The position numbers and the translations under genes are program-made. This document shows positions 25,838 through 34,706 of a DNA stretch of 64,000 nucleotides, piece by piece. Each line of letters begins with the position of its first letter. The first letter of the stretch is position 1. The DNA is from Propionispira raffinosivorans DSM 20765 (lineage in GTDB: Bacteria; Bacillota; Negativicutes; Selenomonadales; Selenomonadaceae): the NCBI RefSeq assembly GCF_000381065.1, contig NZ_KB905858.1:27702-91701 (forward strand). The letters are read 5' to 3'. Under the pieces are notes generated by a model. It saw nothing but the letters and a program-made list of their open reading frames with translations. It was not told the origin of the DNA and searched no databases.

Positions 25838-26677
25838 ATGCGAGGTGAATTTCAGGAGTTTACTGCACAATCAAATCTAAGCCGTTCACTAACCTTATAT
25901 TATGGAGGCTGGGAACACTGCTCCGCTTCACATGCCTTTGGCCCGGCTATTCGCCAACATTATCTTCTACATTACATTGTATCAGGAAAAGGGTCTTATT
26001 ATGTGCACAACAAATGCTATCAACTAAAACAAAATGACGCCTTTTTGATTTGTCCGGGTGAGTCCACTTTTTATAAGGCTGATGAATCTGACCCTTGGGA
26101 ATATTGTTGGATTAGTTTTGATGGCTATGAAGCGGCCGATATTTTAAAACGCTGCGGTTTATCAAAAAGTGCATTAATCTTTCATGATAAAAGCAACGGT
26201 AAACTACAAAACCTCTTACTTGACCTAATTTACCATTATGAAAACTTCACTAAGAATGAATATTCCACACTGAGCCAACTATATCAATGCTTTTCCTATA
26301 TGCTTGAACAAGTCTCCCATATCAATGAAAAGTCTGCCTATATTGAAACTGCCATTGATTATATCTATCATAATTATAGTTACAATATAAAAATCACCGA
26401 TATTGCAAAACATGTCAATCTTGACCGTACTTACCTATATCGTTTGTTTAAAGAGAGTTATAATATATCACCCCAGCAATATCTTTTACAATTCCGCTTA
26501 CAAGTTGCTGTGAATATGTTAGAAACTACAAATGTAAGCATTACGGAAATTTCTTATTCCTGCGGTTTTAAAGATACGCCGACATTTTGTAAACATTTTA
26601 AAAAATTCTACTGTGATACACCCTTTCGCTACCGTAAAGAAAAACACATTGCTCTTGAAATAGAACAAAAAGCTTAA
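25838..26677 (+). CDS. AraC-family regulator (MsmR/RafR-like)
   Basis: A 279-residue regulator. The N-terminal cupin sensor (about residues 20-150) has LLHYIVSGKGSYYV and QNDAFLICPGESTFYKADE, and the C-terminal double HTH starts around residue 175 and contains ITDIAKHVNLDRTYLYRLFK and ITEISYSCGFKDTPTFCKHFK. Proteins of this shape activate alpha-galactoside utilisation genes. It is divergent from the GH36 gene and is the likely activator of it. Confidence 0.9.
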   Translation: MRGEFQEFTAQSNLSRSLTLYYGGWEHCSASHAFGPAIRQHYLLHYIVSGKGSYYVHNKCYQLKQNDAFLICPGESTFYKADESDPWEYCWISFDGYEAADILKRCGLSKSALIFHDKSNGKLQNLLLDLIYHYENFTKNEYSTLSQLYQCFSYMLEQVSHINEKSAYIETAIDYIYHNYSYNIKITDIAKHVNLDRTYLYRLFKESYNISPQQYLLQFRLQVAVNMLETTNVSITEISYSCGFKDTPTFCKHFKKFYCDTPFRYRKEKHIALEIEQKA

Positions 26678-26729
26678 CCAAACAATGCTTTGATTATGTT
26701 TTTTCTGATGGTATACCCCTAAGCAGAAC

Positions 26730-26791
26730 AATGCCTCATCTTTACAATACCCATAAGAATCATTCTTGGGACATTGTAAAGATGAGGCATT
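26730..26791 (+). repeat. long hairpin after the araC gene
   Basis: Perfect 19-bp arms (26730-26748, 26773-26791; ATGCCTCATCTTTACAAT / ATTGTAAAGATGAGGCAT) surround an inner imperfect stem (CCCATAAGAAT / ATTCTTGGG). It is followed on the plus strand only by ATTTTCC and on the minus strand by no T-run. It may be a weak terminator between convergent genes or a mobile palindromic unit. Confidence 0.6.
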
Positions 26792-26861
26792 ATTTTCCTT
26801 GCGAGGATGATTGGTAATAGCTTCTAACCTTTTACAATTTAATTGTAACGCCTAAGTCAGC

Positions 26862-27755
26862 TTATTTCCGCCATAGATCACAGGCAATTTCATTTAAGGA
26901 CTGTTTTGCTTCATCCGTTAGCGGTGTTAATGGTTCTTTACAGTTTTCCTGCATAGGTTTATTTAATTCCGCCATCGCCCATTTCATAACCGGATTGAAC
27001 GGTGTATATACTTCATAAAATTTCATGCGTTTATCAATTTCCCGCTGCATTGTTTTAATTTTCTGGAGATCTTCCTGGCGCAAAGCTTCAACAACATTAT
27101 GACAAAGTTCCGGATAGACATTGGATAAGGCTCCAATACAACCATTGCCGCCAGAAATAACGGCTGGAATACAATTGTTGTCATAACCCGTAAACACTTT
27201 AAAATCAGGATATTTACTCTTGATTTCCTGAATATATTTCTGTGTATGACGTAATACAGGATGTGTATCTTTCACACCAACGAAATTTTTATGTTTAATC
27301 AGAAGTCTTAAAATGGTATCGACGGATACATCATAGCCAGTACGATCCGCATAATTATATAAGAAAACATCCCCGTGAATTTGGTCCATAACTTCATCAT
27401 AATAATGAAATACATCTTCCTGATTGCAAGCACTGTAATAAGGACCAACAATAATAACTGCATCAGCTCCAGCTTCAATCGCAATATTAGAAAGGGAAAT
27501 CGTTTCCGATTTAGCCATCCGACCTGTACCAGCTAATACAAAACCTTTATGATTGATATGCTTCGCCGCATCGACAATCATCGCCTTGATTTCCTCATAG
27601 GTAAAAGCATAAAATTCACCGGCACTCCCGCCGACCAATACTCCGTCAATACCCGCCCCCAAAATTTGATCGTATAAATCATGCATTTCTTTATAATTTA
27701 CGGTTCCATCTTCATTGATTGATGTTAAAATTGGACAAATATATTTACAATTCAT
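26862..27755 (-). CDS. DapA-family aldolase, probable 2-keto-3-deoxy-L-fuconate aldolase
   Basis: A 297-residue class I aldolase of the dihydrodipicolinate synthase/N-acetylneuraminate lyase superfamily. The Schiff-base lysine is in FVGVKDTHPV, the tyrosine in LFLYNYADRTG-like context, and the substrate carboxylate loop is GGSAGEFYAF instead of the GTTGE of true DapA. The counterpart in the C. jejuni fucose locus is Cj0481. Expected reaction: cleavage of 2-keto-3-deoxy-L-fuconate to pyruvate and L-lactaldehyde, inferred from context. Last gene of the fucose operon. Confidence 0.88.
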   Translation of the reverse strand: MNCKYICPILTSINEDGTVNYKEMHDLYDQILGAGIDGVLVGGSAGEFYAFTYEEIKAMIVDAAKHINHKGFVLAGTGRMAKSETISLSNIAIEAGADAVIIVGPYYSACNQEDVFHYYDEVMDQIHGDVFLYNYADRTGYDVSVDTILRLLIKHKNFVGVKDTHPVLRHTQKYIQEIKSKYPDFKVFTGYDNNCIPAVISGGNGCIGALSNVYPELCHNVVEALRQEDLQKIKTMQREIDKRMKFYEVYTPFNPVMKWAMAELNKPMQENCKEPLTPLTDEAKQSLNEIACDLWRK

Positions 27756-27789
27756 TTAATTATCCCCTTCACAAATTTATTATATAAAT

Positions 27790-28911
27790 CTACTTATTCA
27801 TGCTTTCTTTATTGAGATCATAGACGAGCTTCATATCAGCCCACCACTCATGTTTAAAAGCGCCATCTATACGCATTTGGCAGGGGTCAGTTTCTTGCCA
27901 CCATCTCTGTGTTTCAGCGTCTTGTGCCATCTTTGCCATATCGTATTCGAAATCATCCCCGCAGTACTCCATAATAGAAAAGAGTAAATCATCACGATTA
28001 AATATTTGATATTTCGTAATACCACATTCTTTTATCTTTTTATTTACACTAGCAAATGGATTTGCATGCAGCTTTTTATAATAATCTGCTTTTTCGGGAC
28101 GAAGTCTGATTACACTGGCAAATATTTGCGGTTTATTAATTTGATAAAGCTTCTTGGTATTTTTACTAAAAAAGTCAGCATCATCACCAAAGTATTCCCT
28201 GACGGTTCGCAAATGTTCATCAAAGGATGAGTACAATTCAACAACCGGGAAGTTTGAAGCATACAGCAGTTTAGAAGCATCAAATTCACCCGTCAAAAAA
28301 TCAAGCAGATTTTGTACAAAAACTTTATCCTCAGTAGCAAAACCAGAAACCTTACAATACACATTCGGTAGCTTAGCCAGCTTTTTCATGGCTCGTTTAT
28401 AATCCGACGTCAGTTGTTTTACATTACCGCAATGATTGATCACAATTTTTGCCTTTGGAATCTGCGCTGCTGCCTGATACAAATCTTCCAGTTCTTCCAC
28501 TCGATTACAACTCTCAAAAATCATATTTCGATCTACCAAAACTTCAAGCCCTTCAAGGAAACTTTGTTCTAAGCATCTCCCCCGCGGTGATGTATCAATA
28601 TGGAGTGGCTCGCGAACACCAACAATTCCCATAGGAAGCCGCATGTGAGCACATAAATGTGGGGCCCGCATAATTCTGGCTAAAATCTTAGAACTCTTTA
28701 GATTAAAAATATACTCATCTTCCTGAATAGCAAGATCACAATCAACCTCTACAAAAACACCACCTTTAAAATCAACTTCATGTTTAGCGTAAACTTTGCA
28801 TAAATCGTCAACGCTGAAGCTTTTTTTTATACCAGCGCATAAATCCAGCCATGGCAGATGTAATACATTCAAATCCCATATATGAAAGTGACTATCAACA
28901 ACTTCTAGCAT
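27790..28911 (-). CDS. fused lactonase (amidohydrolase 2) and RhaM-type sugar mutarotase
   Basis: A 373-residue two-domain protein. Residues 1 to about 258 form an amidohydrolase-related TIM barrel of the L-fuconolactonase type (VVDSHFHIWDLNVLHLPWL, KIVINHCGNVK, KLLYASNFPVVE). Residues 262-373 match the L-rhamnose mutarotase (DUF718) fold: SVIRLRPEKADYYKKLHANP, ITKYQIFNRDDLLFSIMEY, ETQRWWQETDPCQ. In C. jejuni the equivalent activities are separate genes (Cj0487, Cj0488). The fusion would couple anomer conversion of L-fucose with opening of L-fuconolactone, the steps before and after the dehydrogenase. Sugar specificity is inferred. Confidence 0.9.
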   Translation of the reverse strand: MLEVVDSHFHIWDLNVLHLPWLDLCAGIKKSFSVDDLCKVYAKHEVDFKGGVFVEVDCDLAIQEDEYIFNLKSSKILARIMRAPHLCAHMRLPMGIVGVREPLHIDTSPRGRCLEQSFLEGLEVLVDRNMIFESCNRVEELEDLYQAAAQIPKAKIVINHCGNVKQLTSDYKRAMKKLAKLPNVYCKVSGFATEDKVFVQNLLDFLTGEFDASKLLYASNFPVVELYSSFDEHLRTVREYFGDDADFFSKNTKKLYQINKPQIFASVIRLRPEKADYYKKLHANPFASVNKKIKECGITKYQIFNRDDLLFSIMEYCGDDFEYDMAKMAQDAETQRWWQETDPCQMRIDGAFKHEWWADMKLVYDLNKESMNK

Positions 28912-28957
28912 CCTATTATCTCCTTATACAATTTCTATTTCGAAAGGACTTTGCTTT

Positions 28958-30178
28958 TTATATAGCTTTGCAGCCTTTAAATCCATACCACGCAACAAAT
29001 AAAAAGCAAGGTAAAAGAAGCAGATATCCAGCAGCAGTACCAAAATTGTCGGCAACATGCCCCATGAAAAATGGCATAATCGCTCCACCCACGATGCTCA
29101 TAATAATTATACTGGAAGCCGTTTTAACAAGATTATCAGGAATTCTTACAACGCTTAAAGCAAAAATCGTGGGGAAACTAATTGACATAAAAAAGAAGGA
29201 TGCGATCAACAAGAATATACTTAAACTGCCTGTGGCAAAATTCAAACAAACCATAAGAATAACATTTAGCAACGAATACAGTCCCAGAATGTTACCAGGG
29301 CTGAATTTTCTCATTAAAGGAGTGGTTATAATTCTTCCAACCATGAATGCTATTAATGCAATACCGAAGAAATAGGATGCTTTACTATCGGAAAGTCCAT
29401 TCCAATGCTCAACACTGTAATTAATAAAAAATGCACCGGCACCGACCTGCGCCGCAATATATAAAAACTGTGCCAATGCACCAAGTCTGAAATGCTTATA
29501 GCTAAACAATTGGCGATATGACCCTGTGCCTTCTGAAGAATTTTCGCCGCCAGAAATTTCAGAGCCTTCCGGCATTTTTGTGACTAGAAATAAAAATAGC
29601 ATGCATAAAACAATTGCTGCAATACCAATGTAAACCAACTGAACATTATGCATATTCTGCGCTATATCATTGCTTTGAGCGATCGAAAAAAATAATGTCC
29701 CCCCTATGATTGGTCCGATAAACTGACCAACACCATTAAAGCTTTGGGCAATATTGATACGCAAGGCTGCCCCTTCATCACGACCAAGTTTGGTAATATA
29801 TGGATTCGCATTTGTTTCCAAACTGCCAAGACCACAGGCAATAACAAAAAATGCACATAAAAAGATAGGAAAACTGTGGGCATTACTTGCCGGAACTATA
29901 AGCAAGGCACCTAATGCATAAAGGAAAAGCCCCATGATAATTCCGCCTTTAAACCCAAATCGCTTTGCTACCATTGATGCCGGCGTAGCGATGACAAAAT
30001 ATCCGCCAAAATAAGCTGCCTGCAGCAAACCGGATGTTGCTTTTGTAATACCCAACTGATTTTGGAAATTTTTATTCATAACATCAATCAAGCCATAACT
30101 TAGCCCCCAAAGAAAGAACAGTACGGTAACCAAACAAGCTGCTATCTTAATATTTTTACTGCTGCTATTGTCACTCAT
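28958..30178 (-). CDS. fucP: L-fucose:proton symporter, MFS
   Basis: A 406-residue major-facilitator transporter with twelve predicted membrane segments. FucP-family landmarks are SYGLIDVMNKNFQNQLGI in helix 1, GLGSLETNANPYITKLG (the conserved E-T-x-A-N-P-Y motif) and NIAQSFNGVGQFIGP. It imports L-fucose with protons; close relatives also take L-galactose or D-arabinose. It lies 12 bases after the SDR gene and 46 bases before the lactonase gene, so it is in the operon. Confidence 0.93.
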   Translation of the reverse strand: MSDNSSSKNIKIAACLVTVLFFLWGLSYGLIDVMNKNFQNQLGITKATSGLLQAAYFGGYFVIATPASMVAKRFGFKGGIIMGLFLYALGALLIVPASNAHSFPIFLCAFFVIACGLGSLETNANPYITKLGRDEGAALRINIAQSFNGVGQFIGPIIGGTLFFSIAQSNDIAQNMHNVQLVYIGIAAIVLCMLFLFLVTKMPEGSEISGGENSSEGTGSYRQLFSYKHFRLGALAQFLYIAAQVGAGAFFINYSVEHWNGLSDSKASYFFGIALIAFMVGRIITTPLMRKFSPGNILGLYSLLNVILMVCLNFATGSLSIFLLIASFFFMSISFPTIFALSVVRIPDNLVKTASSIIIMSIVGGAIMPFFMGHVADNFGTAAGYLLLLPCFLFVAWYGFKGCKAI

Positions 30179-30190
30179 TATTTTGCCTCC

Positions 30191-30970
30191 TTAACTCAAT
30201 GCTCTATCTATATGAACATAACCACCATCCACAAAAACCCACTGAGCCGTGGTATGCGATGAAAGGGGCGACAGTAGAAAAACTGCCATATCTGCAATTT
30301 CTTCAATCGATGTAAACCTCTGTTCAAAGGGGATTTTATCCGCAATAATCTTTTTTCTTGCCTGAGGATCATCAAACGATTGAATCCAATTTGTATATAA
30401 CGGAGTCCAGCATTCGCTGACTACAATCGCATTACTTCGTACATGATCCTTTGCCAAAGCAGCAGCCCACTCCCGTGTCAATCCCAAAATCGCCCCTTTT
30501 GCTGCCGCATAGGCGCTGGTTTTCCCCTGTCCCGTAAGAGCTGTCTTAGATGAAATATTTAAAATTGCTCCATGGCTGTCTTTAAGATGCTGCACAGCCG
30601 AATGAACAAGTGCATAATAATGTGTCAAATTCCCGTGCAGGCTCTTTTCAAATTCTTGCCAAGACGTTGTTTCTAAATCTTTATTATCATTTGCACCAGC
30701 ATTATTTACGATACCGTAAATCGATCCCCAGCGTTTAACCACAGCCTCAACAATCGGTTGAATTTTATCCGTTTCATTCAAATCAACCTGAATAAATTCA
30801 TACTGTTTTGTCAATCCTTCCAACTTTTCTTTGAATTCCGGCAAAATTGCCGACCGAGAAAGAATAATAGGAATCGCTCCTTCTCTGGCCAGAGCAAGTG
30901 TAATACCGCTCCCTATACCTTTCCCACCACCTGTTACAAAAATGACCTTTTCTTTTAATTGCAAATCCAT
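30191..30970 (-). CDS. SDR dehydrogenase, probable L-fucose dehydrogenase (FucX-like)
   Basis: A 259-residue short-chain dehydrogenase. The NAD(P) loop is VTGGGKGIGSG, NNAG is present, and the catalytic Ser-Tyr-Lys appears as NISSKTALTGQGKTSAYAAAKG. The equivalent C. jejuni protein, Cj0485 (FucX), oxidises L-fucose and D-arabinose to lactones. GGAGG lies nine bases before the ATG at 30970; the longer start at 31021 overlaps the upstream gene and has no ribosome site. Confidence 0.9.
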   Translation of the reverse strand: MDLQLKEKVIFVTGGGKGIGSGITLALAREGAIPIILSRSAILPEFKEKLEGLTKQYEFIQVDLNETDKIQPIVEAVVKRWGSIYGIVNNAGANDNKDLETTSWQEFEKSLHGNLTHYYALVHSAVQHLKDSHGAILNISSKTALTGQGKTSAYAAAKGAILGLTREWAAALAKDHVRSNAIVVSECWTPLYTNWIQSFDDPQARKKIIADKIPFEQRFTSIEEIADMAVFLLSPLSSHTTAQWVFVDGGYVHIDRALS

Positions 30971-30996
30971 ATCGTTTAACCTCCATCTAAAATATA

Positions 30997-32514
30997 TTAA
31001 ACTGTTGTAGCGAGCCGCCAAATCGAAAAATCATTTTGTTGATTCAGCTCCGCTTTGGTAAGGGTTCCATTGCTTACCGACACAATAAAATCTAAAATTT
31101 CTTCACCCACGTCTTGAAGATTCTTTGTCCCATCGATTACAGTCCCTGCATTCAAATCTATGGAATCATTCATCGTCTGAAATACCGCTGAATTTGATGC
31201 TAATTTTATTGTCGGTGTAATGGCACTTCCCGTTGGGGTTCCAAGTCCTGTGGTGAACACGCAAATATTACACCCACCAGCCACCATACCACTTAGCTGC
31301 TCTATGTCATTACCCGGTGTATTCATAAAAGTGAGACCTTTATCCGTTATCTGTTTGGCGTATCCTTTCACTGCCACAACCGGTTGATTCCCTGCTTTGT
31401 AGATACAGCCCAATGATTTTTCCTCAATGCTGCTCAATCCGCCTTCAATATTTCCCGGACTTGGATTGGCACCACGCATATCGGCATGTGATTTTATTAC
31501 GCTGTCTTCAAAACCCTTAATCGTGTTCAGGATTTCTTCTTTTACGCTATTATTTACCGCTCTACTGGCTAGAATATGTTCCGCACCGATCAGTTCTGTT
31601 GTTTCAGCCAAGATTACACTGCCACCATGCTGTATAACCATATCGGAAGCTTTGCCAAGACCTGGGTTTGCGCTAAGACCTGAAAAACTATCACTGCCGC
31701 CGCACTCCGTACCCAAGACTACATCTGACAAATTCCCTTCGCTTTTTTCCATTTTCATTGCTTCGGTCAGCATTTTTTTGACAATTTGTATTCCTTTTTC
31801 AATGCTCTTGCCAACACCGCCCACTTCCTGAATCGTAAAACACTCTATGTTTTTATAGGGCGCTCTGTCTCTAATTTCCTCTGCAACGGCTTTTGCAGGA
31901 ACGCCCTCACACCCAAGACCTACCACTAAAACACTGTGAACGTTCGGGTTAGCTCCCGTTCCGACGAGGACATCCTGTGTTTGTCTTGCATCATAATTTA
32001 ATTCGCTGCATCCATGCTGGTGCGTAACATAAACCACATTCGTTTCATCATTTTTGACTTCATCACTATACGTTATAGCATTCGCTATCCTTTCAACCAC
32101 TTTATTGGCACAATGTACGCTGGGAATCACTAAAATGTGATTTCTAAAGCCAAAGCTTCCATCACTTCGTCTATATCCCTTAAGATTATATGTTTTATCA
32201 TTTTGCGCAATCGCTGATTGACCATAAACCTTCTGTTTAATGTCTCTTACGCTGCTGTCCGTATCACCTCTGCCGCGTTCACTTTCAATATTATGTATAT
32301 GTACCCATTCCCCAGCTTTAATATCACAGCTTGCAATACCGATGTGCGCAGCATATTTTATAATGGGCTCACCTTTTTTTATAGCCAGCGTTGCAAACTT
32401 ATGGCCTTTACGAATATCTTGAAGAACAGTTACGCCAAGAGCAGCATCATTTTTTTTGAGAATTTCTAATGCGGTTGCCACATTATCCATTTCACTCACG
32501 TGAATTGCATTCAT
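30997..32514 (-). CDS. UxaA-family sugar acid dehydratase (probable L-fuconate dehydratase)
   Basis: A 505-residue protein with an N-terminal SAF domain (about residues 10-90) joined to the altronate/galactarate dehydratase catalytic domain (VLGTECGGSDSFSGLSANPGLG, HQHGCSELNYD and GCNICVFTTGLGTPTGSAITP). These enzymes use iron to dehydrate aldonic acids. In C. jejuni the homologue is split into Cj0482/Cj0483; here it is one intact chain. First gene of the operon, immediately after the promoter and the direct repeats. The fuconate substrate is inferred from the operon. Confidence 0.92.
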   Translation of the reverse strand: MNAIHVSEMDNVATALEILKKNDAALGVTVLQDIRKGHKFATLAIKKGEPIIKYAAHIGIASCDIKAGEWVHIHNIESERGRGDTDSSVRDIKQKVYGQSAIAQNDKTYNLKGYRRSDGSFGFRNHILVIPSVHCANKVVERIANAITYSDEVKNDETNVVYVTHQHGCSELNYDARQTQDVLVGTGANPNVHSVLVVGLGCEGVPAKAVAEEIRDRAPYKNIECFTIQEVGGVGKSIEKGIQIVKKMLTEAMKMEKSEGNLSDVVLGTECGGSDSFSGLSANPGLGKASDMVIQHGGSVILAETTELIGAEHILASRAVNNSVKEEILNTIKGFEDSVIKSHADMRGANPSPGNIEGGLSSIEEKSLGCIYKAGNQPVVAVKGYAKQITDKGLTFMNTPGNDIEQLSGMVAGGCNICVFTTGLGTPTGSAITPTIKLASNSAVFQTMNDSIDLNAGTVIDGTKNLQDVGEEILDFIVSVSNGTLTKAELNQQNDFSIWRLATTV

Positions 32515-32531
32515 TTGACTATCCCCTTTCT

Positions 32532-32564
32532 TTTGTTCGTATATATTAACTTTGTTTGTATATA
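32532..32564. promoter_or_regulatory. tandem direct repeats in the fucose operon leader, IclR site candidate
   Basis: TTTGTTCGTATATA (32532-32545) and TTTGTTTGTATATA (32551-32564) differ at one base and are spaced 19 bp start to start, just downstream of the promoter at 32580-32608. Two helical-phase copies beneath a repressor gene's target promoter suggest binding of the IclR regulator as a roadblock. Confidence 0.55.
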
Positions 32565-32579
32565 CTTACTTTTACCATT

Positions 32580-32608
32580 ATAATAGCAAATCAAATATGA
32601 ATTGTCAA
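32580..32608 (-). promoter_or_regulatory. sigma-A promoter of the fucose operon
   Basis: On the minus strand TTGACA (32608-32603), a 17-bp spacer and TATTAT (32585-32580). It lies 66-94 bases before the ATG of the UxaA-family gene and directly upstream of the direct repeats. Confidence 0.75.
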
Positions 32609-32642
32609 GAATTTAATGAAAATTCAATTAATACTTTACATA

Positions 32643-32700
32643 AAAAATATCGCACAACAGTTGGCTGTATAAATACAGTCCGCTGTTGTGCGATATTTTT
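32643..32700 (-). terminator. terminator of the iclR-family gene
   Basis: Outer arms of 18 bp (AAAAATATCGCACAACAG at 32643-32660, CTGTTGTGCGATATTTTT at 32683-32700) with a nested inner stem (CTGTAT / ATACAG). The minus-strand side ends in a T-run. It begins 55 bases after the regulator stop and separates it from the operon promoter. Confidence 0.88.
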
Positions 32701-32754
32701 ATCATTACGCATACATTTAAAAATTTTTATCTAAACACTTGAAAATATTTCGTT

Positions 32755-33534
32755 TCAATCAGAAAACATATTTGCTTTCATCGGCAGTAACACAAGTTCT
32801 TTTTCAATCAGTTCAGCATGAAGTTTTAAAACAGCCAAAATTTGCTGGATTTTTTCCGGCGTAGAACGAAATATAGGAAGACTAACACTAATGGATGCTA
32901 GAACCTTATCTGCTATTTTAATAGGAACAGCCAGACACTCTATATCAATATTCGTTTCACCTCTTTCGTGAGCATATCCATTAGTTCTTACTGCCGCAAG
33001 TTGCAAAAACAGTGCTTCAAAATCCGGTGTAGTTCGTATCGTATATTTTATAAATTCATCTGGATAAAGTTCCATAATCTCCGCATTCGTTAATCCACTA
33101 AGAAGACATTTTCCGAGAGCTGTTGCATAGGCAGCAATTGTCTTGCCCGCAGACGATTCGATCCGTATGGCCTGATTCGGTTCCATCTTTTCTACATAAA
33201 GTACGTCTCCTCCATCTAATATACCAAGCTGGCATATTTCATCACAAGCCGTCATAATATCTCTCATATGCGGCTTAAGAATATTTAAATAATTCAACGA
33301 ATGTACATAAGCATAGCCTAATTTAAAACAATTCTTTCCAATTGTAATTCGTGAACCAAAATTTTGGAGAAAGCCTTCCTGTAAAAGCGTCATGACGATA
33401 GGGTGCAATGTTCCCTTGGCAATGTCGGTACGCCTTGAAATTTCAGCAAAAGTAATTCCATCGACACTGTTATATACAGCATCAAAAATCTGCAAGACTC
33501 TAAGCGTTGGATTGTGTAATGTAATTTTATTCAT
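32755..33534 (-). CDS. IclR-family regulator of the fucose operon
   Basis: A 259-residue regulator with an N-terminal winged HTH (GITFAEISRRTDIAKGTLHPIVMTLLQEG) and a C-terminal IclR effector domain (VEKMEPNQAIRI, ATALGKCLLSGLT, RGETNIDIECLAVPI). It corresponds to Cj0480c of C. jejuni. There is no Shine-Dalgarno. Instead TATAAT ends six bases before the ATG at 33534, with TTTACA 17 bases further up, so the mRNA probably starts at the ATG (leaderless). A GTG at 33540 would lie upstream of the expected transcript start. Confidence 0.88.
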   Translation of the reverse strand: MNKITLHNPTLRVLQIFDAVYNSVDGITFAEISRRTDIAKGTLHPIVMTLLQEGFLQNFGSRITIGKNCFKLGYAYVHSLNYLNILKPHMRDIMTACDEICQLGILDGGDVLYVEKMEPNQAIRIESSAGKTIAAYATALGKCLLSGLTNAEIMELYPDEFIKYTIRTTPDFEALFLQLAAVRTNGYAHERGETNIDIECLAVPIKIADKVLASISVSLPIFRSTPEKIQQILAVLKLHAELIEKELVLLPMKANMFSD

Positions 33535-33540
33535 ATTCAC

Positions 33541-33569
33541 ATTATAGCGAATTAATTATTTATTGTAAA
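33541..33569 (-). promoter_or_regulatory. promoter placing the iclR transcript start at its ATG
   Basis: TTTACA (33569-33564), 17-bp spacer, TATAAT (33546-33541) on the minus strand. The first base of the ATG (33534) is seven bases past the -10, which is the usual initiation distance, so the message is predicted to be leaderless. Confidence 0.6.
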
Positions 33570-33664
33570 GTTTGCAGCAACAACAACGCTTCAACTAGGA
33601 CACTTTATATAGCAACTTCTGCAAAATTAACACTTTAATTTTACACAGGAATAATTTTCTTCAC

Positions 33665-34543
33665 CTATGCAAGTGCCGGATAGGTAAACAACAAAAAATG
33701 GGTTAAATTCAAACAAAAATGTGCCAATATACTAGCCTCAATGTGATTGGTTTTCTGATAAATCCATCCATATCCCAATCCTGCAAAAGTACCCCATATA
33801 CTATAGCTAATTCCTCCTGCATAGTGAGCAAAGCCAAAAAGCAGCGAGGCAATGATAACAGCCATAACATTTCCCCACCGAAAACCCTTAAAAACAGCAA
33901 CAAGGTTTTTCTGAATAAATCCACGGAAAAATCCCTCTTCAGCCGTACATACAAGCAATAAATTTGTTATCAGCCAAATAGGTAAACTCTCTGGCAGCTT
34001 CGGATCAAAACGAACCTTATCGGCAATAAGGGCAAAAAATACAAGAAGTATAATAAGCAGTCCTATTTTAGGAAAAGTTTGTTTTAACATAGCAAGCCAT
34101 TCTTTTTTATGGAACAGTAACCGCTGCGTTAAGCCCAAAATAAGTAACCCAACTACCGTTTTATCAAAATTAATATAGAGTGTAAAAGGAACAGCTTCTT
34201 TACTAATATATACATCAGATAAAACTTTCAGATTATAAAAACAAGGGATTTTATGTGCACCGAGAGCGTAAGCCAAAAAGCAAACTATAATTCCAGCAAA
34301 GACGCGTTTTGAACACCTATATTGACTTTCGGTATATTGCACAGCATAAGCTAATAAAATAATGACAAAAATAGCATACACTTCGATTTGGCCGCTCATC
34401 AAGCCTAAAATACAGGCCAAACTAAAAGCAATACTCCATGCTGGAATTCTAAGTTTGCAAGGAAACCATAATAATAAAACTGCTATATAGAGAAGACTAT
34501 AGCACACAATAGTTGTCCACGATATCATATCTGTCAACATCAT
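33665..34543 (-). CDS. CPBP-family intramembrane metalloprotease
   Basis: A 292-residue polytopic protein with about eight membrane segments. Abi/CPBP motifs are EEGFFRGFIQ (EExxxR, near residue 203), FGFAHYAGG (FxxxH) and a third conserved histidine in HFCLNLTHFL. These proteases include Rce1-like CAAX enzymes and bacteriocin-immunity proteins. No peptide or prenylation partner lies nearby, so the role is open. A small dyad (GTATTGC at 34628, GCAATAC at 34651) sits between it and the tetR gene upstream. Confidence 0.88.
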   Translation of the reverse strand: MMLTDMISWTTIVCYSLLYIAVLLLWFPCKLRIPAWSIAFSLACILGLMSGQIEVYAIFVIILLAYAVQYTESQYRCSKRVFAGIIVCFLAYALGAHKIPCFYNLKVLSDVYISKEAVPFTLYINFDKTVVGLLILGLTQRLLFHKKEWLAMLKQTFPKIGLLIILLVFFALIADKVRFDPKLPESLPIWLITNLLLVCTAEEGFFRGFIQKNLVAVFKGFRWGNVMAVIIASLLFGFAHYAGGISYSIWGTFAGLGYGWIYQKTNHIEASILAHFCLNLTHFLLFTYPALA

Positions 34544-34706
34544 AAATTTAGTTCCATTTCCTTTATCCCTTTTTTAACTCTTCATATTTAACAAATTTTA
34601 AATGTACATATGTCAAGTGTGGTTCGCGTATTGCTAGAAGAACTAGCTTCGCAATACCTCCTATATCGTGCTTCAATAAAATGCCTCTATTTTTGAAACA
34701 ACTTTC

